Source: Chelativorans alearensis (GTDB lineage Bacteria; Pseudomonadota; Alphaproteobacteria; Rhizobiales; Rhizobiaceae). Taken from it: a DNA stretch of 64,000 bases. A program made the translations under genes and the position numbers. The notes beneath the pieces were generated by a model. It was not told the DNA's origin, did not search any database, and saw only the letters and a program-made list of their open reading frames with translations. Shown here one piece after another: positions 1 through 8,019 of this stretch. The stretch covers positions 374,501 through 438,500 of the forward strand of contig NZ_WQNI01000005.1 of NCBI RefSeq assembly GCF_010993735.1. Reading direction: 5' to 3'. Within the stretch, counting starts at the first letter, position 1. Every line of letters begins with the position of its first letter.

Positions 1-636
1 GCGGATATGGCGGTCAGCCTTCTCGAACGCCCATTCATCGGCATGGCCGGACAAGGTGAATTGGATGCAGCAGTGGTGCTTGAGCTCCTCGGGGCTCACC
101 GGTGTGCCTGCGCGTTCGAGATAGGACGGCGCGCCACAGACGACGTGCGGGATCGTGGTGAGCTTTCGCGCGATCAGGCTGGAGTCCTCGAGGCTGCCGC
201 TGGCACGGATGGCGATGTCGAAGCCCTCCTCGACGATGTTGACCCGTCGATCGTCAAGCCTCAGGTCAAGGGTGAGGTCGGGATGGCGGCCAAGGAAGCC
301 AGGCAGTGCTTGGGAGAGACAGACCAACGTCAGCGTCACCGGCGCGCTGACCCGCAAAAGACCGCTCGGGCTCTCCTGCAGCGGCCCGAGCGAGCTATCC
401 GCCTCCTCCAGCTCGTCCAGGATGCGCGCGACCTGATCGTAGTAGAGCGAGCCCGCCTCGGTGAGGCTCATGCGCCGGGTGGTGCGGTTGAGAAGCCGCA
501 CGGCGAGATGAGCCTCCAACTCGCCCACATTCTTGCTGACGGCCGCGGGTGAAAGACGGAGCTGCCGGGCAGCTTCCGCAAAGCTGCCAAGCTCCACCAC
601 ATGGCGAAAGACCTTCAATGCGGTCAAGCGATCCAC
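1..636 (-). CDS. LysR-family transcriptional regulator (C-terminus cut by window edge)
   Basis: The 212 visible residues begin with a typical LysR winged helix-turn-helix (about residues 3-60, including FAEAARQLRLSPAAVSKNV and LLNRTTRR) and continue into the effector-binding domain. A full-length member has about 300 residues, so roughly 90 are missing beyond base 1. The start is a GTG at 636; an in-frame stop lies only three codons upstream, so the N-terminus is well bounded. It is divergent from the exporter gene at 769, the usual LysR arrangement, so it probably controls that gene and itself from the shared 132-bp gap. The effector cannot be predicted. Confidence 0.9.
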   Translation of the reverse strand, partial: MDRLTALKVFRHVVELGSFAEAARQLRLSPAAVSKNVGELEAHLAVRLLNRTTRRMSLTEAGSLYYDQVARILDELEEADSSLGPLQESPSGLLRVSAPVTLTLVCLSQALPGFLGRHPDLTLDLRLDDRRVNIVEEGFDIAIRASGSLEDSSLIARKLTTIPHVVCGAPSYLERAGTPVSPEELKHHCCIQFTLSGHADEWAFEKADRHIR

Positions 637-768
637 AATTCTTCACTTTCAGTAGATAGTCTCCCCAAAAGATCAGATATTATCGGTGAATTGGCAATCT
701 ATTAGCTTTGGCCCTGCGCGGATGGGTGTTCTTCCGCTCTTTCGGTGCGGAAGCCAAGGAGGTGTGCC

Positions 769-1713
769 ATGACGATGTCCGGGATAACGCAAGGCGCGCG
801 CGGCACGCACGCCGGTATGCTCCTGTGGGCGCTGATCGTGGGGCTGTCGTTCCCGGCTGTCGGGCTGATGAGCGAGGGCCTGCCGCCGCTGCTTCTGACG
901 GCGATCCGCTTTGCCATCGCCGCCCTCGCCATTGGCGTACTCGTCTGGCGGACACCTGATCGCTGGCCAAGCCTTCCGGGGCTCCTGCTCTATGCCGTCA
1001 TGGGACTGTGCCTTGCCGGCTTCTTCGGCGCCATGTTCTGGGCCGCGCATCGCGCCACCGCATTGTCGATGGCAACCCTCTATGTCAGTGTCCCGTTGCT
1101 CGCCTATTGCCTCGGCCGCGGGCTTGGCGTGGAAAACCCGGCGGGGCGCCTGCTTGCCATCCTGGCCCTCGGCGCGATCGGCGCACTGGGGCTCGCCCTT
1201 GCGGAAAGCGGCGCCACGCTCGACGGGCTGCAGTTCGGTATCGCCGAAGCGGCATTCTTTCTCGGCTGCGTGGCTTCCGCGCTGTACCCGGTCTTGACCA
1301 AGTGGGGACTGGCGCACGGCTGGCTTTCGGATCGAGCGGCGCTGCGTACCTTCTGGAGCCTGGTTGCCGGCGGCGTGCTGATCGGCCTTCTGGGGCTGGC
1401 CATGGAGACGCCGCGGGCGCTCGCCGCCATGACGCTTTTCGATTTCCTGCTGGTGGCCTATCTGGGCGTGTTCTCAAGTGGCGTCACCTTCTGGCTGATG
1501 CAGCGGGCAACCGCCGTGCTAACCCCGGGCGCGGTCACGGCCTACACCTATCTCGTTCCGTTCGTTTCCATGCTGCTCCTCTTTGCCGGTGAGCCCGGGC
1601 GCATAGGCTGGCAGTGGCTGCCGGGCGCCGTGATGGTGGTGCTGGCAATCGCGCTCCTGTTGCGCCGCGCACCTTCCACGCCGTCCCGATGGCGCGCGGC
1701 ACCTTCTTCCTGA
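769..1713 (+). CDS. EamA/DMT-superfamily transporter
   Basis: A 314-residue, strongly hydrophobic inner-membrane protein with about ten membrane segments in two EamA-type halves (the first opens with GMLLWALIVGLSFPAVGLM). Members of the drug/metabolite transporter superfamily export metabolites such as amino acids; the substrate is unknown here. The ATG at 769 is preferred over a GTG at 745 because AAGGAGG lies at 756-762, six bases before it. The gene is divergent from a LysR regulator, a common pairing for inducible exporters. The next gene, a Rossmann-fold protein, starts 32 bp downstream and may be co-transcribed. Confidence 0.9.
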   Translation: MTMSGITQGARGTHAGMLLWALIVGLSFPAVGLMSEGLPPLLLTAIRFAIAALAIGVLVWRTPDRWPSLPGLLLYAVMGLCLAGFFGAMFWAAHRATALSMATLYVSVPLLAYCLGRGLGVENPAGRLLAILALGAIGALGLALAESGATLDGLQFGIAEAAFFLGCVASALYPVLTKWGLAHGWLSDRAALRTFWSLVAGGVLIGLLGLAMETPRALAAMTLFDFLLVAYLGVFSSGVTFWLMQRATAVLTPGAVTAYTYLVPFVSMLLLFAGEPGRIGWQWLPGAVMVVLAIALLLRRAPSTPSRWRAAPSS

Positions 1714-1745
1714 ACAATCCAACCGATCTAAGAGGACTAGGGCCG

Positions 1746-2384
1746 ATGCGCATCACCGTCTTCGGAGCCACAGGTAGTGTCGGGCGTCACGTCGTGACCG
1801 AGGCGCTCGAACGCGGCCACCACGTCACCGCCGTCGCGCGCGATACGGCCCGGTTTGCAGAGCTGCCCGCCGCGGCCACCGCACGCACGGGCAATGCCGC
1901 GAACGCCGACGATGTTGCCGCGCTGAGCGCCGGCCAGGATCTGGTGATCAGCGCCACCCGCCCAGCGCCCGGCAGCGAACGCGATCTCGTGACCACGGCC
2001 GAGGCGCTCCTGGACGGGCTCGCCCGCACCGGCGTGCGGCTGCTGCTTGTCGGCGGTGCCGGCAGCCTGATCGTGCCCGATACGGGCTGCCACCTCGTGG
2101 ACGATCCGCGCTACATGCCTGCCGCTTACCGGGACATCGCGCTTGCCTGCGGCGATCAACTTGAAGTCTGCCGCACTGACACGGCGGTGGACTGGACCTA
2201 TCTGAGCCCGCCAGCCCAGCTGGAGCCGGGGGAGCGCACGGGACGCTTTCGGCTGGGCGGCGACGAACTGCTTGTCGACGCAGCCGGCGATTCGAGAGTT
2301 TCCGTGGCGGACCTGGCGGTAGCGCTCCTCAACGAAGCCGAGCGGCCAAGGCACCACCGGACCAGATTCACTGTCGCCTACTGA
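1746..2384 (+). CDS. NAD(P)H-binding protein, NmrA/SDR-like
   Basis: A 212-residue protein whose first residues, MRITVFGATGSVGRHVV, form the glycine-rich GxxGxxG nucleotide-binding loop of atypical short-chain dehydrogenases. The middle region (LVISATRPAPG, then LLLVGGAGSL) matches NmrA/YwnB-like NAD(P)-binding proteins, often annotated as NAD(P)H-binding or flavin-reductase-like. No classical YxxxK catalytic pair is obvious, so it may be a redox sensor or a reductase of unknown substrate. The ATG at 1746 is chosen because the Rossmann strand starts immediately after it and an AGAGGA-like ribosome site lies just upstream. It probably shares a transcript with the upstream exporter. Confidence 0.85.
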   Translation: MRITVFGATGSVGRHVVTEALERGHHVTAVARDTARFAELPAAATARTGNAANADDVAALSAGQDLVISATRPAPGSERDLVTTAEALLDGLARTGVRLLLVGGAGSLIVPDTGCHLVDDPRYMPAAYRDIALACGDQLEVCRTDTAVDWTYLSPPAQLEPGERTGRFRLGGDELLVDAAGDSRVSVADLAVALLNEAERPRHHRTRFTVAY

Positions 2385-2547
2385 GCGTTTGCCGGACAGC
2401 GCGTGCACGAGTGGATGCTTGCTCTCGGATCGCTCCGCCCACCGCAAGAGAGAGCGTTGCGGGCGCAATAGCGAAAGAGGAACAACCTTGACGCCTCCTA
2501 TTGCCGTGCGATCCTTTGCGGGAACGCTCAGCCCGGGGAGAAAGCGC

Positions 2548-3624
2548 ATGTGGCCCGACTCGCGAATCCTTGACCTTCTATCGATAAGGCTGCCCATCAT
2601 TCAGGCGCCGATGGCGGGTTCGTCAGGTGCCGATCTCGCTATCGCCGTTTGCGAGGCGGGCGGGCTGGGATCGCTGCCCTGCGCGATGCTGAGTGTGGAC
2701 CAGATCCGCGCTGAGCTGGGGATTATACGCCAGAACACGCGTGGGCCGATCAATCTGAACTTCTTCTGCCACACACCGCCTGCCATCGACGCTGAACGCG
2801 AGGCGGCGTGGCGGCGGCGTCTGGCGCCATACTATCGCGAGTTCGGCCTCGACCCCGACGCAGCGCCTGCCGGGTCAGGGCGCACGCCCTTCGACGAGGC
2901 TGCCTGTCAAATAGTGGAGGAGTTCAGACCGGAGGTCGTGAGCTTCCATTTCGGATTGCCGGAAGGGACCCTCCTCGGCCGTGTGAAATCGAGCGGAGCG
3001 ACCGTCATCGCCTCAGCGACCACCGTCGAAGAGGCCCAATGGCTGGAAGCGCACGGCTGCGACGCGATCATCGCGCAGGGTGCCGAAGCCGGCGGCCACC
3101 GCGGCGTGTTTCTCGGGTCAAGCATCGCGTGCCAACCGGGAACCTTCGCCCTTGTGCCGCAGGTGGTCGATGCCGTTTCCGTTCCCGTCGTCGCTGCCGG
3201 CGGCATCGCCGACGGGCGCGGGATCGCCGCCGCTTTCGCGCTAGGCGCAGCCGCCGTGCAGATCGGCACGGCCTATCTGCGCTGCCCGGAAGCTCTTACC
3301 GGCGAGGGCCTTCGCGCCGCGCTCGCGACCGCCCGCGACGACCACACCGCGCTGACGAACGTGTTTACCGGACGCCCCGCTCGCGGGATCATGAACCGCC
3401 TCATGCGCGAGATCGGCCCCATGTGTGCGGAAGCACCGGCTTTCCCCATGGCCACCGCAGCGGTGATGCCCTTGCGAAAAGAAGCGGAGGCCGCGGGATC
3501 AGCGGACTTCTCCCCGCTGTGGGCCGGACAGGCCGCAGCCCTGGCGAAGCCGTTGCCGGCCGGTGCGCTGACGCAGAAGCTTGCGGAGGAGGCACTGGAC
3601 GTGTTTCGGCGTATCCAAGGTTGA
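2548..3624 (+). CDS. Nitronate monooxygenase family protein (NPD/2-nitropropane dioxygenase)
   Basis: A 358-residue TIM-barrel flavoprotein. The start region (LSIRLPIIQAPMAG) and the signature AQGAEAGGHRG, followed by VVAAGGIADGRGIAAAFALGA and AVQIGTAYL (FMN phosphate site), are diagnostic of nitronate monooxygenases. These FMN enzymes oxidise alkyl nitronates such as propionate-3-nitronate to the aldehyde and nitrite. The ATG at 2548 matches the usual family N-terminus and follows GGGGAG at 2535-2540. A TTG at 2488 with AAAGAGG ahead of it would add 20 residues that do not look like the family. The 163 bp before the start hold no recognised gene. Confidence 0.9.
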   Translation: MWPDSRILDLLSIRLPIIQAPMAGSSGADLAIAVCEAGGLGSLPCAMLSVDQIRAELGIIRQNTRGPINLNFFCHTPPAIDAEREAAWRRRLAPYYREFGLDPDAAPAGSGRTPFDEAACQIVEEFRPEVVSFHFGLPEGTLLGRVKSSGATVIASATTVEEAQWLEAHGCDAIIAQGAEAGGHRGVFLGSSIACQPGTFALVPQVVDAVSVPVVAAGGIADGRGIAAAFALGAAAVQIGTAYLRCPEALTGEGLRAALATARDDHTALTNVFTGRPARGIMNRLMREIGPMCAEAPAFPMATAAVMPLRKEAEAAGSADFSPLWAGQAAALAKPLPAGALTQKLAEEALDVFRRIQG

Positions 3625-3651
3625 TCCTCCGCCGCAAACCGCCCGAAGCTC

Positions 3652-4731
3652 CTACTGGACCAGCCCCCTCTCCTTCTCCGCCAAGAGGGACGAGCCTGGG
3701 AAGCGCAGAAGCATGCCGAAGAGGTCGCGTGGCTCGTCGGGATCGGCCAGGAGGTCAAGATCGGTGTAGAGACCCGTCTGCTCGATCTTGTCGCGCACGT
3801 AGCGTAGCGCGGAAAAATCCTCTGTGGCGAAACCGACCGAATCGAACAAGGTGATTTGCCGTGCCTCGCGCCGGCCCACAGCCTTGCCGGCGATCAGGCG
3901 CCACAACTCCTCCACCGGATGATCCTTGTCGAGCTGCTGTATCTCGCCCTCGATGCGCGTTTGCGGCGGGTATTCGACGAAGATGTCGGAGCGCAGAAGG
4001 ATGTCGCGGTGCAACTCCGTCTTGCCCGGACAGTCGCCTCCCACGGCGTTGATGTGGACGCCGGCGCCCACCATGTTGTCGGTCAGGATCGTCGCGTACT
4101 GCTTGTCGGCCGTGGCAGTCGTGATGATCTGTGCCCCCTCCACCGCGTCCTCGCCGCTGGCGCAGGCCGTCATCTCGAAACCCAGGCCGGCCAGATTGCG
4201 CCGGCATTTTTCGGTCGCCCCGCGGTCGATGTCGTAGAGGCGCAGTTTCCGGATCCCGAGAAGCGCCTTGAAGGCCATGGCCTGGAACTCGGCCTGCGCG
4301 CCATTGCCGATCAGCGCCATGCAATCCGCCCCCTTCGGCGCCAGAAATTTCGCTGCCAGCGCCGAGGTCGCCGCCGTGCGCAGCGCCGTCAGGATTGTCA
4401 TTTCCGAGATCAGCAGCGGATAGCCGTTGCCGACATCGGCGAACACGCCGAAGGCTGTCACCGTCTGCCGCCCCTCGCGGGTGTTCTTCGGATGACCGTT
4501 GACGTATTTGAAGCCGTAGTGCCTGCCGTCGCTCGTCGGCATCAATTCGATGACGCCTTCGCGGCTGTGCGAGGCGACGCGCGGCGTCTTGTCGAATTTC
4601 TCCCAGCGGCGGAAGTCCTCCTCGATGTAGGCGGTAAGCTCACCCATAAAGCGCTCGACGCCAATCTCGAGAACGAGCTGCATCATGTGATGCACGCTGA
4701 CGAAGGGAACGAGGTTGAGATGGTCGGCCAT
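3652..4731 (-). CDS. ocd: Ornithine cyclodeaminase
   Basis: A 359-residue member of the ornithine cyclodeaminase/mu-crystallin family. It deaminates and cyclises L-ornithine to L-proline and ammonia with bound NAD. Visible hallmarks are the NAD-binding region around ALIGNGAQAEFQAMAF, the substrate-loop sequence GGDCPGKTEL, and GFKYVNGHPKNT near residue 75. It lies five bases downstream of the arginase gene on the same strand, so arginase-made ornithine can pass directly to it and arginine can be converted to proline, as in Agrobacterium opine and arginine catabolism. Length is normal for the longer rhizobial form. Confidence 0.95.
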   Translation of the reverse strand: MADHLNLVPFVSVHHMMQLVLEIGVERFMGELTAYIEEDFRRWEKFDKTPRVASHSREGVIELMPTSDGRHYGFKYVNGHPKNTREGRQTVTAFGVFADVGNGYPLLISEMTILTALRTAATSALAAKFLAPKGADCMALIGNGAQAEFQAMAFKALLGIRKLRLYDIDRGATEKCRRNLAGLGFEMTACASGEDAVEGAQIITTATADKQYATILTDNMVGAGVHINAVGGDCPGKTELHRDILLRSDIFVEYPPQTRIEGEIQQLDKDHPVEELWRLIAGKAVGRREARQITLFDSVGFATEDFSALRYVRDKIEQTGLYTDLDLLADPDEPRDLFGMLLRFPGSSLLAEKERGLVQ

Positions 4732-4736
4732 GGGGA

Positions 4737-5657
4737 TCAGTGGCTCCTTGTGGGGCGATCCATGATGCGGCGACCCATCAGGCTTGCCGTGAGGTCGACG
4801 AGAAGGGTGGCGGTGCGCCCTCTTTCATCGAGGAATGGGTTTAATTCGACGAGGTCGAGACTGGTGACGAGGCCGCTGTCGTGCAGCATCTCCATAGCCA
4901 GATGCGCCTCGCGGAAGGTGGCGCCGCCGGGGACCGTGGTGCCCACCGCCGGCGCGATGGAGGGGTCGAGGAAGTCGACGTCGAGGCTGACATGCAGCAG
5001 GCCGTTCGCCGCCGCCACCCGCTCCAGGAAAGCGCGCAGCAAAGGCGCCACGCCGTGTTCGTCGATGGCGCGCATGTCGTGCACGGTGACACCGGCGGCG
5101 GCAAGCGCCTGGCGCTCGGCAGGGTCGACGCTGCGTAGGCCGAAGGTGCAGACATGGCGCGGATCGACGGGTGCGGGTAGCTCCGGGAAATAGCCCTCGA
5201 ACCCCTTTCGGCCGCAGGCATAGGCGAGCGACACGCCGTGCAGATTGCCGCTTGCCGTGGTCTCGAGCGTGTGGAAGTCGGGATGGGCGTCGAGCCACAG
5301 GACGAAGAGCGGCCGCCCGATCTCGGTCGCGCGCCGCGCGAGACCGGAGACGGATCCCGCGGAAATGCTGTGGTCGCCGCCCAGAAAGATGGGCGTCCCC
5401 TCGCCGCTCGCCGCGTAGGTCGCCTCGGCGATGGCGGTTGTCCATGCGGCGATCTCCGGTAGCGCACGAAGTGCGGTATTGCCGTGGGTAAGCGGTCGCC
5501 GCGGCGCCGGCGAGACGGTGCCGAGATCGCTCACTTCGTGTCCGAGATCGGTCAGCGCCGCGACAAGGCCCGCCGTGCGAAGCGCGCTTGGCCCCATCTC
5601 GCAGCCCATGCGGCCAGCCCCGTCTTGAACGGGTATGCCGAGAATCTTGCAGTGCAC
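4737..5657 (-). CDS. rocF: Arginase
   Basis: A 306-residue ureohydrolase that hydrolyses L-arginine to ornithine and urea using a binuclear manganese centre. Metal-ligand motifs are all visible: GGDHSISAG, DAHPDFHT and SLDVDFLDP. The guanidino-binding glutamate is probably in the C-terminal LDLVELNP. The likely start is a GTG at 5657 with GGAG about seven bases upstream. The gene leads an operon with ornithine cyclodeaminase and is divergent from an Lrp/AsnC regulator, implying arginine- or ornithine-dependent control from the 131-bp gap. Confidence 0.95.
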   Translation of the reverse strand: MHCKILGIPVQDGAGRMGCEMGPSALRTAGLVAALTDLGHEVSDLGTVSPAPRRPLTHGNTALRALPEIAAWTTAIAEATYAASGEGTPIFLGGDHSISAGSVSGLARRATEIGRPLFVLWLDAHPDFHTLETTASGNLHGVSLAYACGRKGFEGYFPELPAPVDPRHVCTFGLRSVDPAERQALAAAGVTVHDMRAIDEHGVAPLLRAFLERVAAANGLLHVSLDVDFLDPSIAPAVGTTVPGGATFREAHLAMEMLHDSGLVTSLDLVELNPFLDERGRTATLLVDLTASLMGRRIMDRPTRSH

Positions 5658-5727
5658 CGCCCAACTCCACCAATGTTGCGAACACCCCTATTCGACCTCG
5701 GTTACCCGACAGATTGAACAAGCCAAT

Positions 5728-5756
5728 TTGACAGATATGTCGAAACTATTTATCAA
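5728..5756 (+). promoter_or_regulatory. Putative sigma-70 promoter of the Lrp/AsnC gene
   Basis: TTGACA (5728-5733) is a perfect -35 box, followed by a 17-base spacer and TATCAA (5751-5756), a 4/6 match to the -10 box. The start codon is 32 bases downstream. This is inferred from sequence only. Confidence 0.5.
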
Positions 5757-5781
5757 TATGGCAATAATCGCTTCCATATTG
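5754..5781. repeat. Inverted repeat, candidate Lrp-type operator
   Basis: CAATATGG (5754-5761) and CCATATTG (5774-5781) are perfect 8-bp arms separated by 12 bases. The repeat covers the end of the candidate -10 box and the expected transcription start of the regulator gene, and lies upstream of the divergent arginase operon. Binding by the neighbouring Lrp/AsnC protein would allow autoregulation plus control of arginase; this is inference. Confidence 0.5.
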
Positions 5782-5788
5782 GCCGATA

Positions 5789-6226
5789 ATGGATCAGCTC
5801 GACGAACGTCTCATCACGCTTCTTCGCCACGACGCGCGGCGCGGCATCTCCGACCTGGCGCTCGATCTCGGCGTATCGCGCGCTACGGTGCGAGCGCGCA
5901 TGGCGCGCCTCGAACAGTCAGGCGCCATCCTCGGCTACACCGTCGTCCTGCGTGCGGATGCCGTCGATTCTCCCGTGCGCGGCATCATGATGGTGGAGAT
6001 CGAGGGACGCATGGCGGACCGGGTCGTCCACGCGCTCAGCGGACTTGCGGAGGTCTCGGCGATCCACACGACCAATGGACGTTGGGACATCATCGTCGAA
6101 CTCGGCACGGCGGCGCTCGCCGATTTGGACGCCGTTCTGCGGCGCATCCGCCTCATTCCAGGTATCATGGCCAGCGAGACCAGCCTGCTCCTGGCCACAC
6201 CCCACAGCACGAAGGCGCGGCTCTGA
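5789..6226 (+). CDS. Lrp/AsnC-family transcriptional regulator
   Basis: A 145-residue protein with an N-terminal AsnC helix-turn-helix (LDERLITLLRHDARRGISDL, then GVSRATVRARMARLEQSG) and a C-terminal RAM/AsnC ligand-binding domain (about residues 62-140). Lrp/AsnC proteins sense amino acids and oligomerise on DNA. It is divergent from arginase and ornithine cyclodeaminase, the same pattern as rhizobial PutR/ArcR-type activators, so arginine or ornithine is a likely effector. It may be translationally linked to the following zinc hydrolase, whose reading frame opens at the stop codon. Confidence 0.93.
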   Translation: MDQLDERLITLLRHDARRGISDLALDLGVSRATVRARMARLEQSGAILGYTVVLRADAVDSPVRGIMMVEIEGRMADRVVHALSGLAEVSAIHTTNGRWDIIVELGTAALADLDAVLRRIRLIPGIMASETSLLLATPHSTKARL

Positions 6227-6255
6227 TATTGGCGTTGCGAGCGATCGACCTGCCG

Positions 6256-7998
6256 ATGATCCTGGACGAAACAATTCCGCGAACGCTGGAGACCCTCGTC
6301 TCCGAACTGACGCTGCCTGCCTATCGCGGGGCGCGGGTCGAAGCATGGTTGTTCGAGGATGAAGCCGCGCGGCGGGCGGCTGAAAGCCGTCTCGCAGCCG
6401 CCGGCGTGGAAGCCCGCTTGCGCAGCGCCTACAAACCGCTTCTGCATTTCTTTCTGGAGGAGGTCGACCTTGCCACCTTGGCGAGCGTGACGATCCGCTA
6501 TCCCCTTTATCCGAACGCGCCGTGCCAGCGCTTCCTACTGGAAGCCTATCCCCTCGCCGCCCTCCTCAAAGAGGCGAAAACCACCTTCGAGGCCGGCGAC
6601 CAGGAGGAGCTCGAGTATTTCCTCACGCTGGTCCGCAAAGATAGAACGATGGAGGAGCATCGCGTCTTCGCGCCGAACCGGCTTCACGTCGATCTGCTCG
6701 GACAAACCCTGCTTTCCCCGACGGGCTGGCTCAAGACCGCGGGGCACGCAGGCGGCGGCGACACGGACTGCCGTCTTGCGACCGATTACGAAAGCGCGTT
6801 TGAGCGTGTGATCGCCGCCGTCAGCACCCATTCCTGGCCGGCGGTCGAGCCATACTTCGAGGAGCTTCGCATCAGGATCGACCTACCCGGGCGAGACCGG
6901 CCGCTTGGCTACGGTGAGGAGACAGTAAGCCTTCACGAGGCGCTGCACGAGGATGTGTATTTTTCGCTTCTGGAGATTTTTCAGCATCGCGCCGGGCGCA
7001 CGGCCGGAGACAGGACCTTTCAGCCTGGACAGATCGTTGCCGATGTCCGCGCGTATGGTGACACACTGCGGGTACGGGTAAGCGCAGAGCCTTTAACGAC
7101 CGAGGAGACGGTTGTTCCCCGTCAGCCGTTCGCCACCGCGCCCACTCCGCTGGGTATCGCGCAGATTCAGCGTGAGCTTGCCGCGTTGGGCGGCACCAGC
7201 TTCGAGGCGCGCTCTCGTGCAGGACGGGCGGTTCAGGGGATCTATCGTCGGGGAACGGAAGCGGCTGTGCTGATTAGCGCCGGCCAGCATGGCAACGAAA
7301 CATCGGGCGTGGTGGGTGCGCTGCGGGCAGCCGAAGCGCTTGCTGCACGTCTCGGCGCCCATTTCGCCGTCATCCCACTTGAGAATCCGGACGGCTATGC
7401 CCTTCATCTACGCCTAAGCGCGCATCAGCCGCGTCACATGCTCCATGCAGCCCGCTACACGGCCTTTGGGGACGATCTCGAATATCGGGTGAACGAGCCG
7501 TTGTACGAACTCAGCGCCCGGCACGAAGCCTTGAGGCTGACGGGTGCGAAGCTCCACGTCAACCTGCACGGCTATCCGTCGCATGAATGGACCCGTCCGC
7601 TTTCTGGCTACATCCCCCGGAACTTCGAGATGTGGACGATCCCCAGGGGCTTCTTTCTCATCATGCGCCATCACGCGGCCTGGCGCAAGCCAGCTTTAAG
7701 GCTCGTCGACGCCGTGACTGCAAGACTTGCGGCTCTTCCGGGGCTCATCGAGTATAACCGGCAACACCTCTCCGTGTTCGAAGTGCACACCGGCGAGACG
7801 GCGTTCACCATGATCAACGACTTTCCCTGCCTGATTAGCGAAGAAGATCGTTATGCCGTGCCGATGACGCTGATAACGGAGTTTCCCGACGAAACGATCT
7901 ATGGAGAGGCGTTTGTCTTCGCCCATACAGCGCAGATGGAAGCTGCCCTCGCCGCTTATGGGGCCTACAATACGATTTCAGGGTCGGCCGCAGGTTGA
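6256..7998 (+). CDS. M14/AstE-AspA-like zinc hydrolase with a large N-terminal domain
   Basis: A 580-residue protein. Zinc-binding features are GQHGNETSG (H345, E348), LHVNLHGYP (H438) and a likely catalytic glutamate in FEVHTGE (E509 or E514), the arrangement of M14 carboxypeptidases and the related succinylglutamate desuccinylase/aspartoacylase group. The first 270 or so residues form a separate domain I do not recognise. No signal peptide is seen, so it is probably cytosolic. It follows the Lrp regulator in the arginine locus, which suggests it cleaves an arginine-containing peptide or an acylated amino acid. The start is uncertain: ATG 6256, or TTG 6229 next to the regulator stop. Confidence 0.75.
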   Translation: MILDETIPRTLETLVSELTLPAYRGARVEAWLFEDEAARRAAESRLAAAGVEARLRSAYKPLLHFFLEEVDLATLASVTIRYPLYPNAPCQRFLLEAYPLAALLKEAKTTFEAGDQEELEYFLTLVRKDRTMEEHRVFAPNRLHVDLLGQTLLSPTGWLKTAGHAGGGDTDCRLATDYESAFERVIAAVSTHSWPAVEPYFEELRIRIDLPGRDRPLGYGEETVSLHEALHEDVYFSLLEIFQHRAGRTAGDRTFQPGQIVADVRAYGDTLRVRVSAEPLTTEETVVPRQPFATAPTPLGIAQIQRELAALGGTSFEARSRAGRAVQGIYRRGTEAAVLISAGQHGNETSGVVGALRAAEALAARLGAHFAVIPLENPDGYALHLRLSAHQPRHMLHAARYTAFGDDLEYRVNEPLYELSARHEALRLTGAKLHVNLHGYPSHEWTRPLSGYIPRNFEMWTIPRGFFLIMRHHAAWRKPALRLVDAVTARLAALPGLIEYNRQHLSVFEVHTGETAFTMINDFPCLISEEDRYAVPMTLITEFPDETIYGEAFVFAHTAQMEAALAAYGAYNTISGSAAG

Positions 7999-8019
7999 GG
8001 CCGGCCTCGCATCGGGCGC

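Noticed and set aside
2389-2547. N-terminal extension of the nitronate monooxygenase
   Set aside because: The extra residues are unrelated to the family, and an ATG with a good ribosome site lies at 2548.
3856-5193. Long plus-strand open frame (445 codons) across ocd and arginase
   Set aside because: It is antisense to two genes with clear catalytic motifs; long antisense frames are expected at this GC content, and the translation is rich in Arg/His/Val without any family signature.
7997-8008. GAGGCCGGCCTC palindrome between the M14-like gene and the kinase gene
   Set aside because: A 12-base palindrome with no loop and no T-run; it cannot form a good terminator hairpin and overlaps a stop codon.
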